A stretch of 64,000 nt of DNA. Origin: Atriophallophorus winterbourni. Its lineage: Eukaryota > Platyhelminthes > Trematoda > Plagiorchiida > Microphallidae. The notes below the pieces were generated by a model. The model was not told the DNA's origin. It saw only the letters and a program-made list of their open reading frames with translations, and searched no databases. A program made the position numbers and the translations under genes. Location: positions 62,001-126,000 of the forward strand of contig JACCGJ010001791.1 in NCBI GenBank assembly GCA_013407085.1, in the 5' to 3' direction. Below are positions 13,659-28,600 of the stretch, one piece after another (position 1 is the stretch's first letter; each line of letters opens with the position of its first letter).

Positions 13659-16600
13659 CTGCTGTTAATAAAGCAACTTTCTTTAATTGTTTTTTAATGG
13701 ATGTTGCATCCTAGCCTATGGCCTTTGAACTTCGTGAAGTGCTTCCCATAATAGATGGGTTTCACATGTTTGCATGTCGTTCTTACGGGTCATGGCTTTA
13801 TAGTGTTTCTCAATACGCCCACACCATCGTGGCGATTGATTAGCAGCTTTCTTCGTGAGTAAATAGCGTATTTTTATAGAATTTTGTTGAATGTCTATGG
13901 TTAGCTTTCTAATGTGCGTTTCATTCCGAGTCTAATATCGATTGCTCTAGTTTCTCAACATGCTGTGAGTTTGAAGTTTACCATGGCCGAATCCATATGC
14001 AATTTTTGTGAATGGGCGCCAAATATTTCTGGAAACAACATTAATATGAAAATCAATATCAATGAAACAGACCAAAGCTTCAAACTGCTCCGATTTTCGG
14101 AAGAACCGCCAAAAGATTCTGCGAAATTCGGTTTAGTTCGAATTTTGCAACAAATTGAAAATTTGATTAAGGTGAGCTAGTATTTTCCTACCTTCATCAT
14201 ATTGTTTTTGAGATTCAAAACTTCATGATCACAGAAACCATTTGGATTCATATTCATTTTAGTATCTTAGAGCATGTTGTTGTTGGCCTCCTTCTGTCGA
14301 TGTTGACCATGGATGTACATCACAATCGCATGAATTTTCATGTTCTACACCTTTTCGAATGACTAAACAGTCCGATTCGGGAATGAACAATCTCGCCCAC
14401 GGTGCTTGCAACGATAGACGGAACTCGGTCGATGGGTGTCAGTTGCATGTCGGCGGCGCGATCTGCGTTCAGCAGTTAAGAGCTGACGACGCTTTACACA
14501 ATGCCTTCAATGTGAGCGGTCAAGAGCAAGTTCTTCCCAGCTCGCGGGGTCAATGCCAAGAGCTTTCATATCTCTTTTGCAAACGTATTTGTACCGCAAG
14601 TGCGGTCTGCCTAATGGTCGACTTCCTGATTGCAACTCACCATTGAGTAGATCTTTCGGAATACGACCATTTTCCATTCTGTAGACGTGGCCAATCCTCC
14701 GCAGGCGGCGCTGTATACCAGCTTTTGAAAGCACTTCAGCATTAGGCATTTTGTCCATTCAAGATATGTTCAAGATGGAAAGCATTCTACTTCCGTTCGT
14801 GTCTTGCGTGGGTAGTCCAGATTTCACTGCCGTACAGTAAAGCGTTTAGTACGCACGTGCTTTAACACATCTTTGTCTTTACTGTTAACTTGCGGTTACT
14901 CCAAACACGAGAGTTCAATCTCCGTGTCCAGCGAGAGGTTATCCGCAACGTTTGAACCAAGATATGTGAAATGATGTACTGGTTCAAGCTGACAGTTTCC
15001 ATACAGTGATGACTGGAGGCGATACAATCTCTTGACCAAGGACTTTGGTCTTGCTCATGCTGGTTGTTAACCCAAAGTCTTTTCATGCCGACGAAAAACA
15101 GTCCATTAGCGACTGGAGGTGTTCTTAGGAGTGAGCAATAATGGCTGCAAACAGCAGGTCACGGTTTAGCACATTCCGCGCCTTGGTTTGTGCTCTCAAT
15201 CCTTTTGAGGCTGAAAAGCTTGCCATCACGTCGCGTGCGTAGGTAAATGCCTTCTGTTTGCGTGCTTCAGAAGCAGGGCAAAGAAAATGGAGCAGAGTAG
15301 GAGCAATAACACTCCCTTGTTTGAAGAGACGCGATTACCAGACACTGGTATGCTAACGAAAATAGGTTGCGCATTTTTGGAAAGGATGGGGTTCTGGTGA
15401 GCCTCGACTTCATGCCAGAGTGGAAGGAAATAACGAGTTTGAGCAGTCTTGAGGCGCAACCTATCAGATCAAGCATTTTGGAAAGACCCTCCCCGCTGAC
15501 GTCCTCGAATGCCTTCGTTAAATCAATAAAAACAGCGTATAATTGCATACGCTGGTCCCGACACTTTTCTTGAAGTTGTTTCGGGGAGAAGATCATGTCA
15601 ACTGTTGATCTTCCGCTGCGGAAGCCACATTGAGATTTGGAGTAAATTTTATCAGCTTAAATTGTAGCCGGATCTGTATGAATTTAGAAAATAATTTGCC
15701 TACAACATTCAGAAGGGAGATTCCTCTGTAATTGTTGCAGTCGCCTCTATCACTCTTATTCTTATATAGCGTGATGATCTTTGTGTCATGCATCTCTAGT
15801 GGCACACACTCCTCCTGCCAGCACTGAAGAAGCAAATGGTGAAGTGGCTGTAATAACGCTGTTCTACAACATGTGATGAGCTCTGGTGGAATTCCGTCGT
15901 CACCAGGGGCCTTCCCATTCGCTAAGCGGCCGATTGCCTTATTGAGCTCATGAAGAGTAGGGGAAGTATCTAGATGTTCAATGGTTGGCAACCGCTCAAA
16001 ATTTGCAAGAACGTGCGGTAAAATCGTACTGTCCCTAGAGTAAAGGTAGGAGAACTGCGCTACCCATCTTTCCATCTGCTGAGTTTTGTCGACAATCGGG
16101 CTACCAGATCCAGACTTTATTGGAGCCGTTTTAAGTTTGTTTGGACCACTAGCTCTTCATCCCATCATACATACCGTGAAAATTTCCAGTATCCGCAACT
16201 TTTGGATACTGAAGTTAATTTCAGTACGATAGTTATTTGCAGTATGTTGGACCTTATTTCTAGCTGCTCTTAGAAGTCTTAAGTTTTCATCTGTTGGTAT
16301 ACCTTCTAACTTCACGAATGCTGACCGTTTCGTATCCAACACAGCAGTCATCTCAAAATATTTTGCTTCGAACCAGTCGCTCCTTCGAGCTTCCTTCGGA
16401 CCGAACGTGGAAAGGGCGACTTGGCATATGCATCTTTTTATCGATTCCCAGTTTTCTGAAGCCGATTTGAATAAGTTTGTGTTGCTGAACTCGACTGTGA
16501 AGGTTTTTGCAAATCGCGCGGATAGATTAGATACGCACATGCGAGTGACGTCTATCCTAGGCTTAGCAAACAAATTGGTGCGGTGAATGATCATGATATG

Positions 16601-19600
16601 ATCCGGTGAGTAGTACGCTTCCTATAATAGTTTCCCTAACAAGAATTAGATAAAGCTGATGCCAATGCTTAGAGCGAGAATGTTTCCAAGAGAATTTCTG
16701 CTATGGGTTTGTTTGAAAGAAAGTGTTACCGAGACAAAGACTGAACTGTGTGCACCTTTCTAAAAGGCGTTGTCCATTTTCATTGGTTTTACCTAAACTG
16801 AACCTCCCGAGACAGTTTTGCCAAGGCTCGTAATCTTCACCAACTCTAGCATTGAAATCACCCAATACCACTACACAGTTTCTTTGTGGCACGTTTTTCA
16901 GGACTGTTGCGAGGTTATTATAAAAACCGTCTTTTTCAGCAGGCGTCGCAGAGAGCGTCAGTGCATAGACGTTAACCAACGTAATTTTACCAGTAATGCA
17001 CTTTAGATTTAGAGTCCAAATCGGTTCGCTCCACTGCTTCTCGGTCCTACTGCTTTTTGTAGGTCGTTTCGAACGGCAAACCCAACTCCTTGCAGCCGAG
17101 GCTCATCAGAACCCCTTTCTTTCCAGAAATGTGTAATCTCTTTCTGTTAGTATACAAGTGTCTCGTAATCGTGTATCTTGCAGGGCAGCCACGTCGACAT
17201 TCAGCCTCTTTAGCTCATTGTTAATCACAACTGATTTTCTTACGTCTCTGATATTCGAGACGTCGTCATGAAATCCAGGAAGCATGGACCGGACGTTCCA
17301 AGTTCCCAGTTTCAGGAATAACATATGTTTCTTAGTAGTTCGTTTCGCTGGTGCGAAAAAAACAGTGCTTTTCGGTTGATTCCTATTCCCCATGCACCCA
17401 ATGAGGATAGCAGACCGTGGTGAGACGCCACCATATTGGCTGGGGGCTGCCTAGCTTGAGGCGGGCGGCAGCGGTCAAATGAGACCTGAAAATATCTCCC
17501 ACCGTCGGAAGCAGCCCCAGCACTGTGCACTACGCCAGTCGACCCATAGCTTTTAACCGGAATCTGCTGCTTCCCGTTTTATTATCCATAGAAGCAGAAT
17601 GGAGTGTCCTTTCCATTAGTGCGTTGAGATGTACGCCAGGGCATATCAATATTGCAAGTGCTCCCGCTCCACGGCACCACTGGAACCAATTGAACAGCTA
17701 GGGTTATGCGTTTGGAGAGTTTTAGAGTATAGTAGTAGTATAAAATATGTTACATATTCTTTCAGGCAGAAGAACTATTTGATGATTAAGTACAACTGTT
17801 CCATGTTCTGTTACATATAGACGGGTTAAATACTCATCGCAACTTAATGCACAAATGCAATCAAATCGATTTGCAACATATGTGCGTCTAACTACTGGTA
17901 AGTACACGGGAAGCTAAATTTAAATCTTTTTCGAAGTTCACAGCTCTCTATTCGACCGTACCTGAATCTGGATTACAACCGTCAAAAGGACTTACAACAG
18001 CCATTGGCTAGAAATCGTTTTGATTCTTTAAGTGCTTCATATTTTCGTCCAAATCTTACGCTTCAAGCTGCGTCGGTGATAATAGCAACGCGTAACTCGG
18101 CAATCGGCCGCAAATAGTGTTTCTTCATGACCGAACATTATTCGATTAATTGAGGAGTCCGGTGATCTCCAATGAGCCACTTATGCTGCGCCAAATTATT
18201 TACCAATAATGCTATCACACTCTTCAACAATAAGATATTTTCAAAGATTTACAGGGTATTCAATTGTAAGGTACCACCGTATATAAAAGCAGCTATAGCA
18301 TCAACAGTTCCAACTGAATAGCAATCAAGGTTAGAATATTGTATAACCAACTTTGGTTTATGCTTCGAAAGAACGTGGAACACTTTAATTTGTTTACAAG
18401 CTGTCACATGGTTGAAGCGGGAGCAGAAAAGTTGAAGAAACTGCGAACTCGTGACACAAATACGATCGGTTATTTAAGCGAATGACAGCCTCCGATGCTA
18501 TCTTCAACGAAGATTGATCGATTAATTTTAGTGACATTATACCTGCAGAAACTGGCAACAGTGGGATATTCTTTAAAAGTGCAAACGAGGGGTCAAGTTT
18601 TCAATAAAGACGTGAACCGAGTGTCAGTATGATACTGCAAGAACGCAAAAATCTTCAATGACTATGTAAAGCTTTTGTATGGAAAACGCATTTTCGCAAT
18701 AATCGAAAGACAGCGTGACCTGCGCTAATATTCCCGAGTTAGAAGATACGCTTCTCAATGCCAGGCAAAAGCATTACCACAAAATGTGGTTTGACATTTA
18801 CACTCGGATTTTTTTTACCTAAAACATATTTTTCGATGGCCAGCTCACCATTTGAATTCTCACCACCAAAACGAACAATTTTTTTCTCAGGATAACTTTG
18901 GTTTGCGAGAAAGAAATGGAAATGTATTACTAACTTCGATTTTGCTCTCAGCACAAACCGACTCAACTTACCGCGTCTAAACCGAATTAATTTGGGGAAA
19001 GGCAGGGTAGCTGAAGGGTGTGAACAGGCCACATCACGCAGTTATTCTCCTCTTCTTTCTCAGAAATACTGAAAGGTAGGCGCATGATTGCAAACTATGG
19101 TGACATATTAACGGCATAATCGGCTCCGAAATTTTGTAGTCTTCTTCGTCTTGCTCGTTAAACTGTCAATGAAAGGGTCCTGGTTACCCAAAGTTATGTA
19201 TTTGGTAAGTGATATTGAGATACTGTTTTGTCACAGCTTCAATATCATAAAAATAACAGCGCAAGGGAGGTGTGAAGAACGCTACATTTATAAAAACAGA
19301 TTGCCTGTAAATGTTAGATACGGCATTCAAAAAGTCACTGCAGATGTTCTGATGAATATTATTGCAAAGTCGTCGGTGGCTAACCAAAAGTAATACCTTT
19401 AAAACCACAAATATAAATATTTAAATCTCACCGTTTCAGGAGGCAACTGTCAAACAACATTTGGTCAACGATGCTGGATTAGAAACGCCACGTGAATGGC
19501 AACTGCATTCTTTGAAACCACATTCTGCGAACAGCACCTGCATGGCCATATCTCCAGTCGCAATCGGTCAGCTAAATGCATTCCCATCTCAAGAACTCTC

Positions 19601-22600
19601 ATCGTGCAATGATCTGGTAAGACAATTTTATATGCGATTGGTTCGCATGACCACAAACATCCCCTATCTAAGAACTTGAAGACATACAGAGAATTCAACT
19701 ATTTCGAGATCTGTTGCTAAACACCTTTACTTTTGATCTTATAGAGTCTGTTATTTACTGATCCCAAGCTGAATAGAACTGATGATATTCCAACTAAATG
19801 TGTGTAATATCTTCTATTTCTTCCCGTCTAAGTTTATTATCCATAATTGAATAAATACATTTGAATTTTAATGAAAATTTGGTTACCTGAATCTCTACAA
19901 ACCGTTCCAGGTGTCGGGTATCTCGTTTCCAACAGAAAAACAGCTCAAGGCGATCGCATCGTCGCCGCTTCAATGCGTATCCGTACATGCACAACCCGCC
20001 CAACCTCCTACGCCTGGGACAGTTTCGTCCTTGTCTTCTCATTCCAGCGTAGCGTCCAATAGTACATCGATCAAAACACTGGGTATTGATGAATCACACG
20101 ATTATTCCCATCCTGAACAATGTAGCGTTGAGCATGCGTTACAGTCCAACTCTGATGAATTTATCAACACAAAAACAAAAGAAATACTTTCACCAGAAAA
20201 ATCACCCCGTCCCAATGTTTCTTGCAGCCCCAGAATAGTGTTAGGCTCATCAAACGCAGAAGACTACTCTCCACCTGAGAAACAGCGTGAAGCGTAAGTT
20301 AAATGAAAGCTATACAGCAGTTCCAAACAGTCCTGCCTTACGGTGCGTTTTTTGTTCACACTGTTCACTTGCGTTACTGTAACTTTTGTCTTGAGGTAGC
20401 AAGATGAAGCTGTATAATGAGGAGTTCGCATAAACAGCCAACCTTGGAACATCAATTCAGATACTGGATTCGAATCAAATAATCAATCCCTTGACCGTTT
20501 CCTTTGCGTATCGTCCTATGTTGCGTCAATGTTGATAATTCACCCGGTTGATTTGGATTGTTTCAAAGCTCTGTAAAATCTCTTAGGCTGTTTAGATACA
20601 ATAGGTGCAAATGATGAGTAAGCGGTAAGCAAATGTGGTGTTGATTAATTGAAAAATGGTTGGGACCGATTGTGTATTAATAATGGAAAGAAATTGGTAT
20701 AAAATTGGATAGAGCAGTTTTATTAACCTTACGCTTCTGACAAAGAAGTCTCGTTAGGCTGCCTAGAAATAATGTCAAAACAGAGTGGAATGCGAATTAG
20801 TCATTTTCCCTGTCCTGACTATGGCCCCTTGGTATAATGAAACCTCTGTCAGAAACGAACCGTTACCCAAAATCAGCTCTAACCTGAGTGCATACAAATT
20901 TCTCTCCACTATGTGTTGTCAACTTTTGAACTTGACGTAATTTCGTTCCGAATTGTAGTTATCAATCCTACAACGCATGATCATCACATTTTATTTCGCC
21001 TAAAGGAATTACTTTTGTATTGGGTGAACACGCGTTTCTAGTACAGTTTCGGTTACGCTTCATTTCACATTAATTAATTCGGATATTGTGTATTTTCGTA
21101 ATCAGTCAGTTTCGGTCTTGAATATTTCAGAAACGTAGTGTATCGATTAAAACCCTAAAATACCGTTCTTTTCATCAGGGTGCGTGATATGCCAGGCATC
21201 CCGTTAATAGTCAACAGTCCTTTGGTTAAAATTGCAGAAGAGCTTGCGCTTCATTCACCCGACACTGCATTGTCTCTGCGTGAGTTTTGAATTCAGATTA
21301 TTTCTCTAATTACATCGGTCCGAAAAACTTGATATAAATTATAAAAATGTAAACATTTCTATAACAATTGGTTCACTTCAAACCCTTACCACATTAAGCT
21401 AATTCGACGGACCTTGGAAAATTGCATATCTTTCAATTGTAGATGATGTTATCCATCTGCTCAGGTTTCCAAAGATAATGTCGCTCGAACTGTTATCTTG
21501 CAATTCTTCTGAAACCCGAATTATTGCTAGTTTACGATTGGTGTCGCCAACTGACTGTGAAGGCAAAAATGCTGATACACAGCGTGTACCAAATGCTTAA
21601 CGGGAGCTGCTTTCCATTCACGAAACATCGTCGCATCTTGAACATAGTGCGGTTTGAGAGAGTATCAAATGCCGAAGTGCCTTCGAAAGCTTATCTACAT
21701 GTATGCATGACGGAACATGGTCATATTCTAAAATAAAATCAGAAACTCGAAAGTCGTTTAGGTCGCGTATGCGATACAAAGACAAAAGATACAAAGGTAA
21801 AGAGATACGAAATCTTTTGACCCTGACCCAACGGATTAGAGGGAAATTATTCTAGTTGCAGTGTGTGAAACGTCATTTTCTGGCTGGGGCAAGAGCAGAT
21901 ACAGATCTATGGTGCTGAACGTAGATCACGCCGCCATCGTGCACATGCCGCTGATTGACCGAGTTTTGCCTATCACTGTGAGCGATGAGAGAGATTGTTC
22001 GTTCTGATTTGAACTGTTTGACCATTTGAAACGCTGTGGAGCATTAAATCACCATGTTCCTGCGACCTACATCTGAGGTCGATATCGGTCGAAAAAGCCT
22101 AACAACATCAACTATTATTCCTTGCGTAATTTGAAATACTGTATGGATGTAGAATCGTGTAGTTCTGTGCTTTACAACTGATATCGTGCTAAATCAATTT
22201 ATTGCCGGTAGTAAGCTGCATGCGGAAACACGCTGGAGGCTCACTGCTATTTTGATTGTCATTCTCGTGTCTTTCTAGGCGTGGGCAACATGACAGTATC
22301 TTAGCCCACGAACAGATGATAACAGTGCGGCACTTTGCCTGGACAAGGCTTGTGATTTCGTAATGCACACCTTTATTTAACACTATAACTTGTTTTCCTT
22401 TTCTCAACCACCTTTCAATTTCGACGTAAAACGCAAGAACGATCGAGTTATTGCTTGTCTCAACAACGTGTTTATCAATCTATCATTTACTGATATGTAT
22501 GATGATTTAAACAGTCAGCCATCAACTGCTGCAGAAGCCATTTGCCTTCGTTTCTTCGAATCTTTTCACAGAAGAGTAACTTACAACAACTTTTTGTAGA

Positions 22601-25600
22601 TGAAGTGATAACCGATTCTCAGGATTTATGCAATTCGCATTCGAAATTTTATTTCGCAATATGGTCATGATGTTTGGAAGCATGATCTAAGGCGCAACTT
22701 GTATTTTTACCACCTACATACTCACCTTCGTCTATTTCATTCCGGTATGTTCGAACTTGTTTGTTCCCCCTTGCTCGGTGTAAAAGCAAGCCGTCATCAA
22801 GTAACTAACTAATTACATACATAACTTATGTAATTGCACACTAACTAGTCTTTTCGGGATATTTGCTGTTATTTTTGTTTCATGTAAGTTTCTCAGAGTT
22901 GAATGAATTATGTCTTAACTTTTTTTCTAATTGCATACCTTATATATGTTGGTGGATTATTAGGTATCGCACAATTGATATAACCGAACGTTAACGATTG
23001 TAGATTCTATCCCAACTTCTCCGGCTCCGTCGACTCCTCGAAAAGCAAAGGCCGAGAACGACTTCAACAAATCTTCGGACACATCTTTGCTTCTTGAATC
23101 TCCAGGCGTTCGTTTGCTTGACTGTAGCGTTCCACTCGATCGATGTCCATCTGTAATACCCAGCCCACAAAGTGTCAAGCAACCAAATACGCCATGTGTG
23201 GTGAGTTGTTTGAAGTGTTGCTTACCAATCAAATTTGTATACGTTGTTTCATTTTTCCTTGTTCACGAATGCAACCTGACTAGTACTAGTAGTAGAAGTT
23301 AATGAGTAATAATTATATATTGAGCTTCTGAACAGTGATGAATATCGTCAGCATCATCGGTAAACAAATAATTTTGTTAAATCCGAAATCTCAATCATCG
23401 ATTAGAATTATATCTCGTGGAACTTCTTAAAATTCGATCATCTTGCTACCATCAGAAAAGGCGATGTTAAAATCAATCGATACTTTTTTCTAATTAAAGG
23501 GGCTTTCGAAGAAAACCCATCGTAAATTTCAATTGTGGGGTTAGTTAGCGACAAAAATCTATATTTAACCGCTTTTTCGTGTGTGCAACAGAGATCGATT
23601 AAGCGACCGTGCGCTTGAAAGGCACGGACGTGAACTTGTAATCGGTTTCACTTAATTTCAAGTTTCGGAAATTAGATGTAAGAACAAATGAGTTCAATAA
23701 AAACTATAAAATATATAAAGTACACATGCTTCAAGAAGTTCTTTTGATGATTCATTGTGTGCGCTTGCAGTTCCGGTTTCAGACGTTATAGATGTTCTCT
23801 TCGCCATGTCAGTAGACACAATATCTCGAATGATTTCAGCCCACACTTCTACTATAGCCTTATTAGTTATATCTCACAGGGAGAACTGCTTACTCAAATT
23901 CCTAATTTTCATGTGATGAAATCTCTCATAAATTGATTTTGCAACAGCGTATCGCCATTTGGAGGCGCAAACATATTCGAACTGTAGGCCTAATGTCAGA
24001 TTGTTTCAAATAATCTGTGCATCTTGATGAAAGTTGAAGTGTAAAACCACGTTTTCACAGTCGTCCAAATCGTGGTGGTTGGCATTCAGTTGAATACGAG
24101 TTTTTTGTGTTGAGTGTCTTCGCGGTAGGTTTCCGAAATGACATCAATTGCATACATGAAATTGAAAGGACAAATCGGTTGTCCTGTTGAACATGCTCGT
24201 GATCGTTGTAAATTGTGAAACCGCAGTACGATCATCAAGTGCATTAGTAGATCCACGTACTTTTGCAAGATGTAATTCTACCAAAAGGCATTAAAATCTG
24301 GTCAATACTAAATAAGATACTTCAATCCATTCAGTCAAACGACCCTTTGAATTCGAAAAATGGCGCTGTTCTATTCTCAGAGGTAATGCGCTTGGCGTGG
24401 CGCTACTCATAATTAACGGGTGGGGCAGAGGGGCCGGAAACGACAGGTGGCAAACACCTGGCCCTTATCGCAACATTTGGATCATCGGTCCAACACTTAC
24501 CACGTTACTTCCCGCGTTGCAGGCATTTACATCGATTGTGTCTCGATTCATTCGTGATGTCAACCTGTCCAACGCTATTCGCGTTCACCCATGAATCCCA
24601 CGACACAAGAGAAACCGATTGGCCAAAGGCGTTTATTACGCACAAGACCAATAACAAAACACACGCCTATCTTATATAGGTAAATCAAACAACCGCAACA
24701 CTGATCCTCAAACATGTCTGTCACTACGATCTGATTCGTCATCGCTTTCGTACCAACCAGTACACTTCAAGCGCTCGCCACGCAGGGTTCGTTTGACCGA
24801 AATTGACGAATTGTATATCGTTCGCTTGCGGGTGATGTTGTCTATCTTCTCATTCTTCCGATTTTGTCGCGCGAACCGCTCTAATGCAATCCTCCCGAAA
24901 GCAGAAATATTACGAGTTCGCAATTGTCGTCGTTTATCTTTTCGGCGCTTCACTCCCTGGTGTTGTACCGGAGAATAGAGTTCTGCATCTCATTCGAAAG
25001 CTCGTGATTAACACTTCGCAACTCTGCAATAACACTTCTTGTGCTTACGCTGTTGCATGCCCATCCCGTCAACAATTCTCCAGTAGGGCAAGTTATCCCA
25101 TTCGCTCTTCACTTACGGCCATTAACGCTAGTCATGTCTATTTACAAATGGTTACTCATTCGGATTGCTTATCTTCTCTACGCTTACCTTCCTTTATTTG
25201 GTTCCCGGTTCAGCATAATTAATAAGTCGATCATGCAGCTTAACTGTATCTGTAAACTGTACTCAACATTTAAGTTGCCAAATGTATACATTGACTTCAT
25301 ATTGAGAGTCCAGAGCATAGCCTCATAATTCAACTTGCAATGTCGAGCGGTCTCCCTTAACATATCATAGGCATTATCAGGCATTTGCTGTTAAGTGTCA
25401 ACCGTCGATACTCTTGTCCATCTAACACTTGTGAACTTGTCTATGTTAATGTGTTACCTATTGTTTGTTGATATTTTCAATGTAAAATACAGCACTGATT
25501 TCCACCAATCAAAAGCTGGTTATTTCTTCCTGTGGCCTATTTCTTACAGTCGCTTACTTTTGAAGGATTTTTAGATATTTTTTCCTACGCTGGATTGCAG

Positions 25601-28600
25601 CAAGAAAAAAAACAAATTAATGTTGATAGGATAAAACCTTGAATATTGAGGCGTTCTTATTGAATTTCTCGGCATCACATTTTGCCACGATGAATGAATT
25701 CCCATTTCAACTTTCAGCAGTCTATTCAAAACGAGCCTGTTGGCGAAAATGTCATTCTTTCTCCTGCTGTCAATGAAGCGTCTAGTTCATCAACAGCTGC
25801 CAATTCATTTCTTTTGTCATCATCCTCGGATGTTACACCAAGTTGTTTATGGGCCGGCACCTCGAACTTACGCACAAATGAGACCGCAGTTAGAAAATTG
25901 TGTGACATCTCTACCTCGTACTTGGTTGATGCTTCTCCTGCTTCTCCTTGTAATCATCCCTTGACACCTGAAAGATACACAAGTGAGCCCAAGTGTTCAA
26001 AATTTTCATTGATTAATAATATTGCACACAGTATTTTCGAATTACGGGTTGGTTATTATTAAAGTAAAAGTGTGCGCATATGAATCCTGATTAGGTGACA
26101 CCAATTAATTTTTTTACTATTGAACTTACTCTCCAACTGAACATACTAGTTTGATATTTAACAATAGTTCCTATTCCACCAATACTGGAGATAATGTATA
26201 TTGTCCCAGCTTTTTGATAAACCGTATGTTTGTTATTGGCGTAATTTTATTCTCCCAAGCGAACTGTTTCTTATATGAATTTCCGTGATTCTAATTCAAC
26301 TGTCTATTCTCCGCTCATTTGCCATACCTCTGAAATTAGCCTATTATCTCCGCTCTCGCCGTACAGAAAGCTTGGGTTTGTAAGGCCAGTGTGATATCAA
26401 ACAATTCTGCATTGACTAAATGGACACTAGAATTACATATTATCCGATGCCTAAATTCACTTAACGAATTTTCTGTTTTTGTTCGCTCGTATAAATATTT
26501 GTAGTAGTACTACAATCTAAGCGTGCGTACTTTCAAATAATCTAGTTTCTATTCAAGAACTTGCTCGATGTTGTTTAAAGTTTATAATTTTGTTTCCATT
26601 CGGCGGATAAACGATTGGTCAGATTACGCACAATAGTATGGAAATTAGCAAAGTGATTTACTGCCCAAATAATACTCTTTTGATAGTGTATCTTTTTATG
26701 TGTTCATTTCAGTTATTTCCCTTCCTGATATCTCGACTTCCGTTCATTTCGCAAAGAAATCAAAAGTCAAGTCCAAGCGCAATTACAAAAAGTCCCACAC
26801 GAGTATGGCTGATGGTACGTTTAAAATCGATAGTTATTTTCACTAACAACTATTATTTCCAGTGGTCCCTGAAGAACCACCCATGAAAGCATATCGTCCA
26901 GCATCTCCCCATGAGTCACCCCCTCGATCGGATTCATCTGATCCCGATTATCTGCCACCCGCGATAAGCTCACCCGAGGGACCAGAGCGGAATGAAAGAC
27001 GTCGTAGCCTGCGTGCCCGACCAGTGCAATCAACTGATCTGACGAACAAATCTCAGGACACCGAGTTAACCCCGATAGTTGATAAACCCTCGCAACTCTC
27101 ACGCACCACAACACCTCCAGATGACGACCAAACTCCGTCTTCTGTACTTGTCAAACCAGTTTCTTCCCTCAAAAAGCGTCGCTTCTTTTCGACCGTCCGC
27201 TCCGATAGGCTTGATCGCGAGAAGAAGCGTTTTGAAGAAGCTTGTGGGGTGCGAGAACGGGACAAAGTAAAATGCGGTGGGAAAAAATCCGCTATCAAAT
27301 ATACCAAATCGAAAAAAGAAAAAATACCTAAAAGTCAACGTGAGTGCGATTCTCTTCACACCCCATATATGAACGCGTTTTACTATTTAGGCATTTATCC
27401 CGAACTGATAGCCCACCGTCTTCTGAACCAGAGTGATATCTCTCATCTTATTAATTTATTCCTATTTCGAAATGTTACAAAGGAAAATTATGGTACTGTA
27501 TCTATTAATTTGAGCATTGGTTAAAGTGTCAATTACATGATCTCGTTTCGTCGCCTGTTTGATGCTCTCCCTCGCTAAATCTCGTACCGAATATGATTGG
27601 TACATACGTTTCTTGGGTCCTAATAACCTTTGTCGGCTAATAACTGAAATTGCACACTACCTATAAAAGGTGACTGCCCAATCCGTCATGATTCTTTCAT
27701 TGCAACTTGTGTGATAGGAAGACTGTGCAAACAAGGCGCATCTCAATCTATAAATATATACATTGTGTTTATGTTGTTGAACATGTGCCAATCTTATTTA
27801 ACCTAAGTTTAAAAGTGGATTTAAGTTGTATCTACTCTTTTCCCACTGTTTCAATCCTTACCAGATCAACTGCAAACAGCATCAGTCCGATCGTTTTATT
27901 GCAAGTATTGTGCTTTCTATAATGTTTTACCTCACCTCTTCTCAATTAATCAATCATCTTTTGCTTCGTTAAATTAGAAATGACAATACCGAATTTATTG
28001 ATCATTCTTATTTTGAAGCATAACTTATCGTTTCAGAGCATACTGCATCTACCGCCACCACCACCGTACAGAGACCAACAGTTATGGATGCCATCGCGAT
28101 CGCCTCCGCTTCGAATGCCATGCCGATTGACAGGTACTGTCAGCTCGTAGACATTAATGTATTACTAACGTTTGTATTCTCTTGACTGATACGATAACGG
28201 ATACGATCACATAGCCTTGAATCTACCCTTTCCAGGTTTACGGTTTAGATTGGTACTTAAATCCATTTTTCTGTCAAGATTTTCCGCTTCGTTATTTCAC
28301 ATTCTCCGTATCCATTAGTTCATAGTCTTTAGTATTTATTTCTCGTATGTGAATCCCTCATAATTTTTTATCTAGTGATTGATATTTTGAGGGTACTCCA
28401 CTTTGTCACCGATCCGCTTACACTTAAATAGAATGTGTTAATAACAGGAAACTTGTGTTTCTAATAACCTATGTAACAACCAACGCTGCCTTAGATCCAG
28501 ACAACGTGCCACGCAGTCAGAAATTGCACGATCTAAGATACTGTCAGGCTATCCGGGCCTACGCAGTCATCATCATCATCAAAGACAGCATTACACCGGT

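Larger units (their letters stand above)
9985..13950 (+). other. Introns around 11.5 kb, no clear element
   Basis: Apart from the 76-base exon at 11,486 and a (TA)n run, I recognise nothing coding. About 10,680 to 11,350 is less AT-rich than its flanks and may be an old repeat, but it shows no ORF or terminal repeat that I can tie to a family. Confidence 0.35.

Noticed and set aside
18739..19032. 97-codon ORF on the - strand in an intron of the SYCP2-like gene
   Set aside because: No recognisable motif, no splice signals around it and no second copy in the window; treated as a chance frame.
24397..25328. Several overlapping ORFs of 60 to 112 codons on both strands
   Set aside because: They are frames through the LTR-like repeat and its flank; only the basic - strand frame is shared between the two copies.
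27655..27700. TATA box at about 27,660
   Set aside because: Lies inside an intron with no transcription unit or terminal repeat nearby; probably chance.
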